Below are positions 51,320-60,827 of a stretch of DNA of 64,000 nt, in pieces. A program made the position numbers and the translations under genes. This DNA comes from Streptomyces cacaoi. GTDB taxonomy: Bacteria > Actinomycetota > Actinomycetes > Streptomycetales > Streptomycetaceae. Location of the stretch: NCBI RefSeq assembly GCF_006539165.1, contig NZ_BJMM01000022.1, positions 56,999 to 120,998 of the forward strand, written 5' to 3'. The notes under the pieces were generated by a model, which was given only the letters and a program-made list of their open reading frames with translations, was not told where the DNA came from and did not search any database. Position 1 is the first letter of the stretch, and the number at the start of each line of letters is the position of its first letter.

Positions 51320-54300
51320 GTGGCTAAGGTCCGGGTATACGAACTCGCCAAGGAGCTCGGAGTCGAGAGCAAGGTCGTCATGGCCAAGCTCCAGGAGCTC
51401 GGTGAATTCGTCCGTTCGGCGTCCTCGACGATCGAGGCGCCGGTTGTCCGCAAACTGACCGACGCATTCGAGGCGGGCGGCGCCGGCGGCGCGAAGAAGT
51501 CCGCATCCAAGTCCGCGGGGTCCAAGCCCGCGGCTCCCCAGAAGCCTGCCGCACCCAAGCCGGGTGCCCAGGCGCCCAAGCCGGGTGCGCCCAAGCCCGG
51601 CCCGAAGCCGGGTCCCGAGGCCCCGGTGACGCCCGCGCAGGGCGAGTCCGGCGGTTCGGCCGAGGCGGCGCCCAAGCCGGGCGCTCCCAAGCCCGGCCCC
51701 AAGCCGACCCCCGCACAGCCCACCACTCCGGCGAAGCCGGACTTCCAGGCGCCCAAGCCGGGTGCGCCCAAGCCGGGCCCCGCGCAGCAGGCCCCGAAGC
51801 CGGGCGGTCCGAAGCCGGGCCAGGGTGGTCAGGGCGGCCAGGGCGGCCGTGGCCAGGGCCCGAAGCCGGGTCAGGCCCCCAAGCCGGGTGCGCGCCCCTC
51901 CGGGCCGCGTCCGGGCAACAACCCCTTCACCTCCGGTGGCTCCACCGGCATGGCCCGTCCGCAGGCGCCCCGCCCGGGCGGTCCGAAGCCGGGCCAGGGC
52001 CCGAAGCCGGGTGCGCCCAAGCCGGGTCCCGCCGGTCAGGGCGGTGCCGGCGGCCAGGGCGGTCCGCGTCCGCAGGCTCCGGGCGGCGGCCGGCCCACGC
52101 CGGGCAACATGCCGCGTCCGCAGGCCCCGCAGGGCGGCGGTCCGCGTCCGGGCGGTAACCGTCCGAACCCGGGCATGATGCCGCAGCGTCCGGCGGCGGG
52201 TCCGCGTCCGGGCCCGGGCCGCGGTGGTCCGGGCGGCGGCGGCCGTCCCGGCGGCGGCGGTGGCCGTCCCGGTGGTGGCGGCGGCTTCGGCGGTCGTCCC
52301 GGTGGCGGCGGTCGTCCCGGTGGTGGCGGCGGCTTCGGCGGTCGTCCGGGCGGCGGTGGCCGTCCCGGCTTCGGCGGCCGTCCCGGCGGTCCCGGTGGCC
52401 GCGGTGGCACGCAGGGTGCGTTCGGCCGCCCCGGCGGTCCGGCGCGTCGTGGCCGCAAGTCGAAGCGGCAGCGCCGCCAGGAGTACGAGCAGATGCAGGC
52501 GCCGTCCGTCGGCGGTGTGATGCTGCCGCGCGGCAAGGGCGAGACCGTCCGGCTCTCGCGCGGTGCCTCGCTCACGGACTTCGCGGAGAAGATCAACGCC
52601 AACCCGGCGTCGCTGGTCCAGGTCATGTTCAACCTGGGCGAGATGGTCACCGCGACGCAGTCCGTCTCCGACGAGACGCTGCAACTGCTCGGCGACGAGA
52701 TGAACTACACCGTCCAGATCGTCAGCCCGGAGGAGGAGGACCGCGAGCTTCTCGAGTCCTTCGACATCGAGTTCGGCGAGGACGAGGGCGGCGAGACGGC
52801 GCTCATGCCGCGTCCGCCGGTGGTGACCGTCATGGGTCACGTCGACCACGGTAAGACGCGCCTTCTGGACGCCATCCGGAAGACCAACGTCATCGAGGGC
52901 GAGGCCGGCGGCATCACCCAGCACATCGGTGCCTACCAGGCGTCGACCGAGGTGAACGGCGAAGAGCGCAAGATCACCTTCATCGACACCCCGGGTCACG
53001 AGGCGTTCACCGCCATGCGTGCCCGCGGTGCGAAGTCCACGGACATCGCGATCCTGGTCGTCGCGGCCAACGACGGCGTGATGCCGCAGACCGTCGAGGC
53101 GCTGAACCACGCCAAGGCGGCCGAGGTGCCGATCGTCGTCGCGGTCAACAAGATCGACGTCGAGGGCGCCGACCCGACCAAGGTCCGCGGTCAGCTGACC
53201 GAGTACGGGCTGGTGGCCGAGGAGTACGGCGGCGACACGATGTTCGTCGACATCTCCGCCCGCCAGGGCCTGAACATCGAGGAGCTGCTGGAGGCCGTGG
53301 TCCTGACCGCGGACGCCTCGCTCGACCTGCGGGCCAACCCCGACCAGGACGCGCAGGGTCTCGCGATCGAGGCCCACCTCGACCGCGGTCGCGGCGCCGT
53401 GGCCACCGTGCTGGTCCAGCGCGGCACGCTGCGGGTCGGCGAGACCATGGTCGTGGGCGACGCCTACGGCAGGGTCCGCGCGATGCTCGACGACAAGGGC
53501 GAGAACGTCAAGGAAGCCGGCCCCTCGACTCCGGTCCTGGTGCTGGGCCTGACGAACGTCCCCGGCGCGGGTGACAACTTCCTGGTCGTCGACGAGGACC
53601 GCACGGCACGGCAGATCGCCGAGAAGCGGGCGGCGCGCGAGCGCAACGCCGCCTTCGCCAAGCGGACCCGCCGCGTCTCGCTGGAGGACCTGGACAAGGT
53701 GCTCAAGGCGGGCGAGGTGCAGCAGCTCAACCTCATCATCAAGGGCGACGCGTCCGGTTCGGTCGAGGCCCTGGAGTCCTCGCTGCTCCAGCTCGACGTC
53801 GGCGAAGAGGTGGACCTGCGCATCCTGCACCGCGGTGTGGGTGCGGTCACCGAGACCGACATCGACCTGGCGACGGGTTCGGACGCCATCGTCATCGGCT
53901 TCAACGTCCGCGCCGAGGGGCGTGCGACGCAGATGGCCGAGCGCGAGGGTGTCGACGTCCGGTACTACTCGGTGATCTACCAGGTCATCGAGGAGATCGA
54001 GGCGGCCCTGAAGGGCATGCTCAAGCCCGAGTACGAAGAGGTGGAGCTCGGCACGGCCGAGATCCGCGAGGTCTTCCGCTCGTCCAAGCTGGGCAACATC
54101 GCCGGTGTCATGATCCGCTCCGGCGAGGTCCGGCGGAACACCAAGGCACGCCTGGTGCGCGACGGCAAGGTCGTGGCGGAGAACCTCACCATCGAGGGCC
54201 TGCGCCGCTTCAAGGACGATGTCACCGAGATCCGCGAGGGCTTCGAGGGCGGTATCAACCTCGGCTCCTTCAACGACATCAAGATCGACGACATCATCGC

Positions 54301-54334
54301 GACCTACGAGATGCGGGAGAAGCCCCGCGTCTGA
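51320..54334 (+). CDS. infB: Translation initiation factor IF-2
   Basis: 1004-residue GTPase that places initiator tRNA on the 30S subunit. The N-terminal IF2-N fold (RVYELAKELGVESKVVMAKLQELG) is followed by a long disordered region (about 55-375) of PKPG repeats, then Gly/Arg repeats such as GGRPGGGG. A second IF2-N-like region precedes the G domain: GHVDHGKT (506-513), DTPGHEAF, NKID. Domains II to IV follow, ending DIIATYEMREKPRV. GTG 51320 follows AAGGAG. The linker is the source of length variation in streptomycetes. Confidence 0.97.
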   Translation: MAKVRVYELAKELGVESKVVMAKLQELGEFVRSASSTIEAPVVRKLTDAFEAGGAGGAKKSASKSAGSKPAAPQKPAAPKPGAQAPKPGAPKPGPKPGPEAPVTPAQGESGGSAEAAPKPGAPKPGPKPTPAQPTTPAKPDFQAPKPGAPKPGPAQQAPKPGGPKPGQGGQGGQGGRGQGPKPGQAPKPGARPSGPRPGNNPFTSGGSTGMARPQAPRPGGPKPGQGPKPGAPKPGPAGQGGAGGQGGPRPQAPGGGRPTPGNMPRPQAPQGGGPRPGGNRPNPGMMPQRPAAGPRPGPGRGGPGGGGRPGGGGGRPGGGGGFGGRPGGGGRPGGGGGFGGRPGGGGRPGFGGRPGGPGGRGGTQGAFGRPGGPARRGRKSKRQRRQEYEQMQAPSVGGVMLPRGKGETVRLSRGASLTDFAEKINANPASLVQVMFNLGEMVTATQSVSDETLQLLGDEMNYTVQIVSPEEEDRELLESFDIEFGEDEGGETALMPRPPVVTVMGHVDHGKTRLLDAIRKTNVIEGEAGGITQHIGAYQASTEVNGEERKITFIDTPGHEAFTAMRARGAKSTDIAILVVAANDGVMPQTVEALNHAKAAEVPIVVAVNKIDVEGADPTKVRGQLTEYGLVAEEYGGDTMFVDISARQGLNIEELLEAVVLTADASLDLRANPDQDAQGLAIEAHLDRGRGAVATVLVQRGTLRVGETMVVGDAYGRVRAMLDDKGENVKEAGPSTPVLVLGLTNVPGAGDNFLVVDEDRTARQIAEKRAARERNAAFAKRTRRVSLEDLDKVLKAGEVQQLNLIIKGDASGSVEALESSLLQLDVGEEVDLRILHRGVGAVTETDIDLATGSDAIVIGFNVRAEGRATQMAEREGVDVRYYSVIYQVIEEIEAALKGMLKPEYEEVELGTAEIREVFRSSKLGNIAGVMIRSGEVRRNTKARLVRDGKVVAENLTIEGLRRFKDDVTEIREGFEGGINLGSFNDIKIDDIIATYEMREKPRV

Positions 54335-54344
54335 CGGGTGGGAT

Positions 54345-54388
54345 GGCCGGGGCCGTTCGCGGAGCAATTCCGTCGAGCGGCCCCGGCC
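54345..54388 (+). terminator. Hairpin after infB
   Basis: Perfect 11-bp inverted repeat, GGCCGGGGCCG/CGGCCCCGGCC (54345-54355 and 54378-54388), begins 10 bases after the infB stop; a smaller stem lies within its loop. A second pair, CGGTTCGT/ACGAACCG (54399-54406, 54424-54431), follows. Either could reduce read-through to the DUF503 and rbfA genes. Confidence 0.6.
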
Positions 54389-54492
54389 CTCGCGTGTACG
54401 GTTCGTGGTGCCTGCGAGGCGGTACGAACCGGCCTCCGGTCTCCGCCGGAGGATTCCCAAGAGCCCCACGGGTGGCGTGAAACCCGCACGGT

Positions 54493-54789
54493 ATGTACGT
54501 AGGGACACTGTCCTTCGATCTGCTCCTCGGCGACGTACGGTCGCTGAAGGAGAAGCGCTCCGTCGTCCGTCCGATCGTCGCCGAGCTGCACCGCAGGTTC
54601 GCGGTGAGTGTGGCGGAGACCGGCGATCAGCATCTCTACCGCCGGGCCCGGGTCGGGCTCGCCGCGGTCTCGGGGGACGCGGGGCACCTCACGGAACTGC
54701 TGGACCGCTGCGAGCGGCTCGTCGCCGCGCGGCCAGAGGTGGAGCTGCTGTCGGTTCGGCGGCGCTTCCACGGCGAAGATGACGAATGA
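54493..54789 (+). CDS. DUF503 family protein
   Basis: 98 residues, beginning MYVGTLSFDLLLGDVRSLKEKRSVVRPI and containing VSVAETGDQHLYRRARVGLAAVS, which match the small DUF503 family (YlxP-like) typically found between infB and rbfA in Gram-positive bacteria. Function is unknown but the operon position suggests ribosome assembly or initiation. The ATG lies 158 bases after infB; its stop is 24 bases before rbfA. Confidence 0.92.
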   Translation: MYVGTLSFDLLLGDVRSLKEKRSVVRPIVAELHRRFAVSVAETGDQHLYRRARVGLAAVSGDAGHLTELLDRCERLVAARPEVELLSVRRRFHGEDDE

Positions 54790-54813
54790 GTGCACGAGCA
54801 AGGAGACGGACCA

Positions 54814-55275
54814 GTGGCCGACAATGCGCGAGCCAAGAGGCTGGCGGACCTCATCCGTGAGGTGGTCGCCGAGAAGCTGCACCGGGGGATCAAGGATCCG
54901 CGGCTCGGCACCCACGTGACCGTCACCGATGCCCGGGTCACCGGCGATCTGCGGGAGGCGACGGTCTTCTACACGGTCTACGGGGACGACGAGGACCGGA
55001 AGGCGGCAGCGGCGGGTCTGGAGAGCGCCAAGGGCGTGCTGCGGTCCGCCGTCGGCTCGGCGGCGGGCGTCAAGCACACCCCGAGCCTGACGTTCGTGCC
55101 GGACGCCCTCCCGGAGAACGCCCGGACCCTCGACGAGGCGCTCGCCCGGGCGCGCGCCGCCGACGAGGAGGTCCGAAAGGCGTCCTCCGGGGCCAGCTAC
55201 GCCGGTGAGGCCGACCCGTACCGCAAGCCGGGCGAGGGCCAGGAGCCGGAGGACGGCGAGGACGAGAGCGTCTGA
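54814..55275 (+). CDS. rbfA: Ribosome-binding factor A
   Basis: 153-residue KH-like factor for 30S maturation and 16S 5'-end processing. RAKRLADLIREVVAEKLHRGIKDPRLG and VTDARVTGDLREATVFYTVYG are characteristic. The C-terminal ~35 residues are Glu/Asp/Gly-rich. GTG 54814 follows AAGGAG with an 8-base spacer; a longer start at 54790 lacks this. truB starts 3 bases after the stop. Confidence 0.95.
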   Translation: MADNARAKRLADLIREVVAEKLHRGIKDPRLGTHVTVTDARVTGDLREATVFYTVYGDDEDRKAAAAGLESAKGVLRSAVGSAAGVKHTPSLTFVPDALPENARTLDEALARARAADEEVRKASSGASYAGEADPYRKPGEGQEPEDGEDESV

Positions 55276-55278
55276 GCC

Positions 55279-56229
55279 GTGGCACGGAAGAAGGAGGACG
55301 GCCCGGGCGGGCTGCTCGTCGTCGACAAGCCCGCCGGGTTCACCTCGCACGATGTGGTCGCCAAGCTGCGCGGTATGGCCCGTACCCGGCGGGTGGGGCA
55401 CGCGGGGACGCTCGATCCGATGGCGACGGGTGTGCTCGTCGTCGGGCTGGAGAAGGCGACCCGGCTGCTGGGGCATCTGGCGCTGACCGAGAAGGAGTAC
55501 GTGGCGACGGTACGGCTCGGTCAGGAGACGGTCACCGAGGACGCCGAGGGGGAGCTGACGGCCTCGGCCGGCGCCGGCGGGCTGAAGCGGGCCGATCTGG
55601 ACGAGGCCGTGGCCGCGTTGACGGGGGAGATCCAGCAGGTGCCCTCGGCGGTGAGCGCGGTCAAGGTCGACGGGAAGCGGGCCTACGCGCGGGTGCGTGA
55701 GGGCGAGGAGGTGGAGCTGGCCGCCCGGCCGGTGACCGTCTCGTCGTTCGTGGTGCACGACGTGCGGGAGGAGACGGCGGAAGACGGTACGCCCGTCGCC
55801 GACGCGCTGGTGTCGGTCGTGTGCTCCTCGGGCACGTACGTGCGGGCCCTCGCCCGGGACGTGGGCGCCCGGCTGGGCACCGGGGGGCATCTGACGGCGC
55901 TGCGGCGTACCCGGGTCGGGCCGTACGGGCTGGACGGCGCGCACACGCTGGAGCAGCTCCAGGAGCGCGTGGACGCGGAACGTCCGCTTCCCGTCCTGCC
56001 GTTGGGGGACGCGGCGGCCGCCGCCTTCCCGCGCTGGGACGTGGACGAGGAGCAGGCACGGCTGATCGGGAACGGGGCGCAGCTGCGCATGCCGGCCGGG
56101 GCCGTGGCGGTTCCCGGCGGCGGAGCGGTGCTGGACGGCCCGGTGGCCGTGTTCGGTCCCGGGGGGCGTTTCGTGGCGCTGGTCGAGGACCGCAAGGGGA
56201 GGGCGAAGAGCCTGGCGGTCTTCGCCTGA
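55279..56229 (+). CDS. truB: tRNA pseudouridine(55) synthase
   Basis: 316-residue enzyme that makes pseudouridine 55 in the T-loop of tRNAs. The conserved start GGLLVVDKPAGFTSHDVV, catalytic Asp in HAGTLDPMATGVLVV, YVATVRLGQET, PSAVSAVKVDGKRAY and CSSGTYVRALARDVG are present, and the C-terminal domain resembles the actinobacterial TruB form. GTG 55279 opens MARKKEDGPGG. It ends the rimP-truB operon: a terminator-like hairpin follows 34 bases after the stop. Confidence 0.96.
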   Translation: MARKKEDGPGGLLVVDKPAGFTSHDVVAKLRGMARTRRVGHAGTLDPMATGVLVVGLEKATRLLGHLALTEKEYVATVRLGQETVTEDAEGELTASAGAGGLKRADLDEAVAALTGEIQQVPSAVSAVKVDGKRAYARVREGEEVELAARPVTVSSFVVHDVREETAEDGTPVADALVSVVCSSGTYVRALARDVGARLGTGGHLTALRRTRVGPYGLDGAHTLEQLQERVDAERPLPVLPLGDAAAAAFPRWDVDEEQARLIGNGAQLRMPAGAVAVPGGGAVLDGPVAVFGPGGRFVALVEDRKGRAKSLAVFA

Positions 56230-56695
56230 GGACCGGCGGGCTCGGCCCGCCTCGCCGTACCGGGGACCCCGGGGTGCGCTGCCGCGGCCCCGGGGTCCGT
56301 GCGTGTCCGGGACGGGATGCGCCCGAGCGCCGTGCGGTGGGTGACGACCGGGGCCGGTGGGGCGGGTGCACCGTGCGGCGGGCGCGTTCCGTCGTTCGCG
56401 CGCGTGCCCCGTGCGCCGAACGGCGTCGACGGCGCCCGCCCCACGATCCCCCTCCTGTCCCCCCGAGGTCTCCCTGTCCAGCTCTCGGCCGTGTTTCACC
56501 GGAACGAGCAGGCGCTCGGAGTGAATGACGGGCGCGGACGGGGGCGCGTTGGCTGCTCGGCCTGTCGCCACTGATCAACTGCGCTCTACCGTCGCACGGG
56601 GGTGGCACCGGCCCGTCCCGTGCGCCCGCGATGCGCGGGGCCGGCGGGGTTCCGGTCGCCTCCGGTGGCGGGGTCGGCGCGGAAGGTGCGGAACG
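56230..56695. other. Intergenic region truB / trypsin-NTPase gene
   Basis: 466 bases without a credible gene. It starts with a terminator hairpin (56264-56298). The rest is GC-rich. The GTTTCACCGGAACGAGC stretch (56493-56509) and TGATCAACTGCGC (56571-56583) are its least GC-rich parts and may hold the promoter of the large downstream gene, but no -35/-10 pair is convincing. GGAAGG at 56681-56686 serves as ribosome site. Confidence 0.5.
56264..56298 (+). terminator. Terminator hairpin after truB
   Basis: Perfect 11-bp inverted repeat, GGACCCCGGGG/CCCCGGGGTCC (56264-56274 and 56288-56298), 13-base loop, 34 bases past the truB stop. It probably closes the rimP-truB transcript, making the next gene an independent unit. 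Confidence 0.7.
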
Positions 56696-59600
56696 ATGGT
56701 GGCGGTGCGTGGGCGGCCCACTCTGGTGCGCATCTGTGACCTCGCGGGGCGTCCCCGGGGCGCGGGGGTCCCCGTCGACGATCTGGGCACGCTGGTGACG
56801 ACCCATGAAGCCGTGGAGGGACTGGGCCGGGCCGTGGTGCACGCGCCGTGCGGGCGCACCTTCGTCGCGGGCAGCGGGGACATCACGCCGGTGCCGGAGT
56901 GGAACCTGGCGCTGGTCCGCACCGAGGGTCTCGCGTCCGTGCCGTGGGTGATCGCCGCCGAACGGCCCCGTCCCGGCGGCGCCGTCGACGTGCTCACCCC
57001 CGACGGCCCGCTGCGGACCGCCGTCACCGGCACCACCGCCGTCACCTACACCTCGACCGACCGCTACCACCCGCTCCAGCAGGTCCTCCAGCTCGATCTG
57101 CCCGAGGCCGTCCGCGTCCAACTGCGGCTGAGCAGGCCCGCGTCCGGGGCGCCCGTCGTCGACGCCGGTACCGGCGCGGTGCTCGCTCTGCTCGGCACCG
57201 CGCTGCACGCACCGGACCGTTCCTGCGGGTTCGCCGTCCCGCTGTACGCGGCCGGTGTGCTCGCGCCGGACGGGCCGCTGGCTGCGGTGCTGCGGCGCAA
57301 CGGCGCGACGGTGCCCGGCTTCGGGCCCGATCTGAACCTGGCCGGTGCGCTGCATCTGACCGCGACATCCGCCGGGCCCGCCGTCGAGCGGTGCGCCCGG
57401 GCCGTCGACCGGCCCGAAGTCGCCCGGGAACTCGACGCGTTCGGGCGGGGGCCCGCCTCCGTCCTCGCCCTCGTGGGCGAGCCGGGCACGGGGCGGACCA
57501 CGGAGCTGGCCGCGCTGGCCGCCCGGCGGGCACAGGGCCCGGAGCCGGCGCCCACGGTGTGGCTGCGCGGCGCCGAACTGCGCGCCGAGGACGACAGCGT
57601 GCGGGAGGCGGTGGGGCGGACGCTGGCCGCCGCCGGGCGGATCGTCGCCGCGTCCCAGCAGGGGGCGGGCGCGGGGGTGCTGGTGGGGGAGCCGGGCGGT
57701 GCGAACCCCGATGTGGTGGCGCGGCTGGCGCGGCTCGCCGGGCGTCCGCTGCTGGTGGTGCTCGACGCGCCGGAGGAGATGCCGCCGCAGCTGGCGCACC
57801 GGCTGCGGCGGTGGGCCGCGGGCACGGCCAGCTGGCTGCGGGCGTGCGGCGCGCGGATGGCCCTCGCCTGCCGTCCCGAGTTCTGGGAGCGGGCCGGGGC
57901 GCTGCTGCCGCCGGAGATGCTGTACGGCCCGGCTGCCGGTCCGGGTCAGGAACTGCCCGGACGCGGAGTCGGAGAGCAGAAGGGCGAGGAGTCGGAGGTG
58001 CCGGAGCCGGCCGGCCGCCCGGTGTCCGGCGGAGGCGTGCCGGGAGGGCCCGGGCTGCCCGGGTGTGTGCGGCTGGGCGGGCTCACCGGGCCCCAGGCGG
58101 CACGGGCGCGCGCGGTCCACGGGGTGGCGGAGGGGGCGCTGCGTCCGGGCGACGACGGGCATCCGCTGGTGCTGCGCATGGCGGGGGCGGTGCGGGCGGC
58201 GCAGGGCGGTGCGGCGCCGGAGGGCGGGGCGGCGGCCGGTGCGCCGCGGCGCGCGGAGGTCTTCTCGGCGCATCTGGATCTGCTCTCGCTGCGGATCGCG
58301 GAGCGGCTCGTGGGAGGGGGCCGTGCGCCGGGGGAGGTGCGCAGGCTGGCCGCGCGGGTCTGCGGACAGGTGCACGAGGCCGCCCGCCGGAGCCTGGGCC
58401 CCGGCCTGGGGCAGCTGGACCGGGCCGTGTTCGAGGAGCTCTTCCCGTGGAACGGAGGGTGGGCCTCCGCGGTCCTGGCCGAGGGTCTGCTGGCGCCCGC
58501 CGGCGACGGATACCGGTTCGCCGACGAGGAGTTCGCCGACTGGCTCCAGGGCGCGCATCTGGAGCTGGACGGGGCGCTGGACGCCCTGGTGCACCACCGG
58601 AGCACGGCGACCGTCGTCCCCGTGCCGCGCCACCGCATCGGTCCCGTCGTCCAGGCCCTGCTGTTGTGCGATGCGCGGGACGGGTCGCAGATGCTCGCGC
58701 CACGGTTGCGGAGGCTGGTGGACCGGCTCGCGGAGGGGCGGCGCGCGCCTGCGGAGGCGGCCCCGGGAGACGAGCACGGCACCGGAGCCGGACCCGAGCG
58801 GGACGGTGACGGCGACGAGAACGGCGACAAGAACGGCGACAAGAACGGAGACGGGGAGGACGCGCGGGCGGAGAGCCTGTGGTGGGCGGCGCATCTGCTG
58901 GGCGAGACGCTGCTGCGGGTGCCGGACGCCCGGCCGTATCTGCGGGTGCTGCACGCGCTCGCGGAGCGCGTCGCCGATCCGGCGGGCGACGACGTGTCGC
59001 GGTCCGGCTTCGGCCCGTGGTTCTGGCGCGCGCTGCCGCTGCGCCCGGCGGAGAAGGCGGAACTGCTGCGGGTCCTGCTGCCCGCCGACCCGCCGTACAC
59101 CGGTGCGTCCGGCCGCGCCGAGCGCTGTCTCGACGTGCTGGCCGCGCTGCTGCGCGACGAGCCGCGGGCCCTCCAGCCCCTGCTGTGCGAGTGGTTCGAC
59201 GACACGCGTCCGCTGCGGGAGCGTACCGACGGGCCCGCCGTGCCCGGGCGGAACGGTGGTGCCGAGCGGAGCGGGGCGCGGTCCGGCAGCCGTGCGGTAC
59301 CCGGTGCGGCGCGGCCGACCGTCGCCGACGCGGCGCAGGCTCTGCTGTACACGCACCGCGGCGGCGCCGTCGACGAGTTGGTGGAGGCGCTCGTCCGGGC
59401 CGCGCATCCGCGGGCCGACGCGCTCCTGGCCGAGCTGGTGCCGGAGGAACCGTCGGCGCTCTGCCGCGCCGTCGAACGCTGGGCCCGGGATCCGCGGGAG
59501 GGGCGCCGGGTGGCCGCGGCGGTGTACGGGCCCCGGCTGGCCCGGCGGGTGCGGGGCGAGGAGGAGCGTGCGCTGCTGCGCCGCGCGGCGCTCTTCCTGC

Positions 59601-60577
59601 TGCGCGGGTCCGCCGACGGCTCGCTGCACGACTGCGCGCTGGCGCTCCTCGTCCGCGATCCGGTCTCCCGTGGGCACCATCTCGACCGGGCGCTCGCGCG
59701 CTTCGCGGTGAGCGGGCACGGCGAACTGGCCGTGGCGCTCGGCCTCGCGTCGGCCACCCACCCCGAGCCGGTGTTCGACGCCTTCCGGGCCGTACTGCTG
59801 GCTGCCCCGGAAGGCGGCGAAGACGTGTCTCCGGCGGTCCAGCAGCAGACGCTGCGGGCCCTCGCGGAGGTGGGGACGCCCGCGCCGGCGCGGCGGGCGG
59901 CGGCGCTGGCCGGGGAGTACGCGGCGCGCTGCCCCGGCCGTGCGCGGGAGGCCGTCGCCGCCTTCGTCCGGCGGCGGCCCGTGCGCGGTCCGGCGGCCCG
60001 CGCCGTGCTGCGGCCGATGGTGACGGAGCTGCTGCGCGACCAGCGGGTGCCGTTCCGGGCGGGCCTGGCCCGCGAGCTGGGCCGCGGGGCGGGACCGGTA
60101 CGCGACGAACTGCTCGATCTGCTGCTCGTCACCGAACGCGAACTCCCCGTGCTGCGCGAGGCGTTGCGCGCCGTCGTGCACACGCTCGCGGACGGCCGTA
60201 CGGCGGCGACGGCGGCCACGGCGGACGCACCGGATACGGCAGACAGGGCCGGTACCACGGGCACCACGCGCGGACCGGAAGCGGTGGGGGAGGCGCGGGC
60301 CGGGCGCTGGGGGGACGGACGGCTGGTGTGCCGTATCGGGCAGCGCATGGCTTGCCGCGCGGAGGGAGCCGCCCCCTTCGACCAGGAACTGACCGCGCTG
60401 GCCGGGGAACTGCCCGGACTCGGCGCGGCCGTACGGGCCTGGGCGGCCGGGGCGCCCGGGGAGTGGGCGGCGCTGGCCGGGCCCGGCATCCGGCGGCTGC
60501 TGGGCACCGGACCGTCCGAGAGCGTGCCGGAGGCAGGCACTCCGGCCGGGGCCGCCGTCGGGTCCGCCGAGGCGTAG
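56696..60577 (+). CDS. Trypsin-like/P-loop NTPase multidomain protein, function unknown
   Basis: 1293 residues. Residues 1-~220 resemble a trypsin-like protease: His37 in LVTTHEAV, Ser150 in RPASGAPVVD, but Asn70 (WNLALVR) where the catalytic Asp is expected. An NTPase domain follows with Walker A-like GEPGTGRTT (261-269; Arg replaces Lys) and Walker B-like LLVVLDAPEEM (Asp357). The rest is helical, Ala/Leu/Arg-rich, HEAT-like, interrupted by an Asp/Gly/Asn repeat near 700-722. This architecture recalls STAND sensor proteins with protease effectors. ATG 56696 follows GGAAGG; an upstream GTG (56525) adds junk-like sequence. It separates truB from ribF. Role unknown. Confidence 0.82.
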   Translation: MVAVRGRPTLVRICDLAGRPRGAGVPVDDLGTLVTTHEAVEGLGRAVVHAPCGRTFVAGSGDITPVPEWNLALVRTEGLASVPWVIAAERPRPGGAVDVLTPDGPLRTAVTGTTAVTYTSTDRYHPLQQVLQLDLPEAVRVQLRLSRPASGAPVVDAGTGAVLALLGTALHAPDRSCGFAVPLYAAGVLAPDGPLAAVLRRNGATVPGFGPDLNLAGALHLTATSAGPAVERCARAVDRPEVARELDAFGRGPASVLALVGEPGTGRTTELAALAARRAQGPEPAPTVWLRGAELRAEDDSVREAVGRTLAAAGRIVAASQQGAGAGVLVGEPGGANPDVVARLARLAGRPLLVVLDAPEEMPPQLAHRLRRWAAGTASWLRACGARMALACRPEFWERAGALLPPEMLYGPAAGPGQELPGRGVGEQKGEESEVPEPAGRPVSGGGVPGGPGLPGCVRLGGLTGPQAARARAVHGVAEGALRPGDDGHPLVLRMAGAVRAAQGGAAPEGGAAAGAPRRAEVFSAHLDLLSLRIAERLVGGGRAPGEVRRLAARVCGQVHEAARRSLGPGLGQLDRAVFEELFPWNGGWASAVLAEGLLAPAGDGYRFADEEFADWLQGAHLELDGALDALVHHRSTATVVPVPRHRIGPVVQALLLCDARDGSQMLAPRLRRLVDRLAEGRRAPAEAAPGDEHGTGAGPERDGDGDENGDKNGDKNGDGEDARAESLWWAAHLLGETLLRVPDARPYLRVLHALAERVADPAGDDVSRSGFGPWFWRALPLRPAEKAELLRVLLPADPPYTGASGRAERCLDVLAALLRDEPRALQPLLCEWFDDTRPLRERTDGPAVPGRNGGAERSGARSGSRAVPGAARPTVADAAQALLYTHRGGAVDELVEALVRAAHPRADALLAELVPEEPSALCRAVERWARDPREGRRVAAAVYGPRLARRVRGEEERALLRRAALFLLRGSADGSLHDCALALLVRDPVSRGHHLDRALARFAVSGHGELAVALGLASATHPEPVFDAFRAVLLAAPEGGEDVSPAVQQQTLRALAEVGTPAPARRAAALAGEYAARCPGRAREAVAAFVRRRPVRGPAARAVLRPMVTELLRDQRVPFRAGLARELGRGAGPVRDELLDLLLVTERELPVLREALRAVVHTLADGRTAATAATADAPDTADRAGTTGTTRGPEAVGEARAGRWGDGRLVCRIGQRMACRAEGAAPFDQELTALAGELPGLGAAVRAWAAGAPGEWAALAGPGIRRLLGTGPSESVPEAGTPAGAAVGSAEA

Positions 60578-60827
60578 CAGTGCCGACTTCGCCCGGGGCG
60601 GAGTCGCCCCCGAGCTGTCCCGAAGACGCGTCGGACCGGGGCACGGCCGCGTCGTAGCAGGCCGGAAGCCGGGCGGTGCCGGTGCCGCCGGGGCGCGGGC
60701 CGGGTGGGTCCCTGCCGGGGGCGTGGGGGCGGCATGGCACCCTTGGACCGGCGAATGGACGGCGAGCACCACCGCCACCACCATTGGCTCAGGCACTGGC
60801 TGTCTAGGTATCGGCGAGGAGCAGGAC

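Noticed and set aside
56299..56574. 91-codon plus-strand frame between truB and the NTPase gene
   Set aside because: No ribosome site, no recognisable fold, and it overlaps the expected promoter and leader region.
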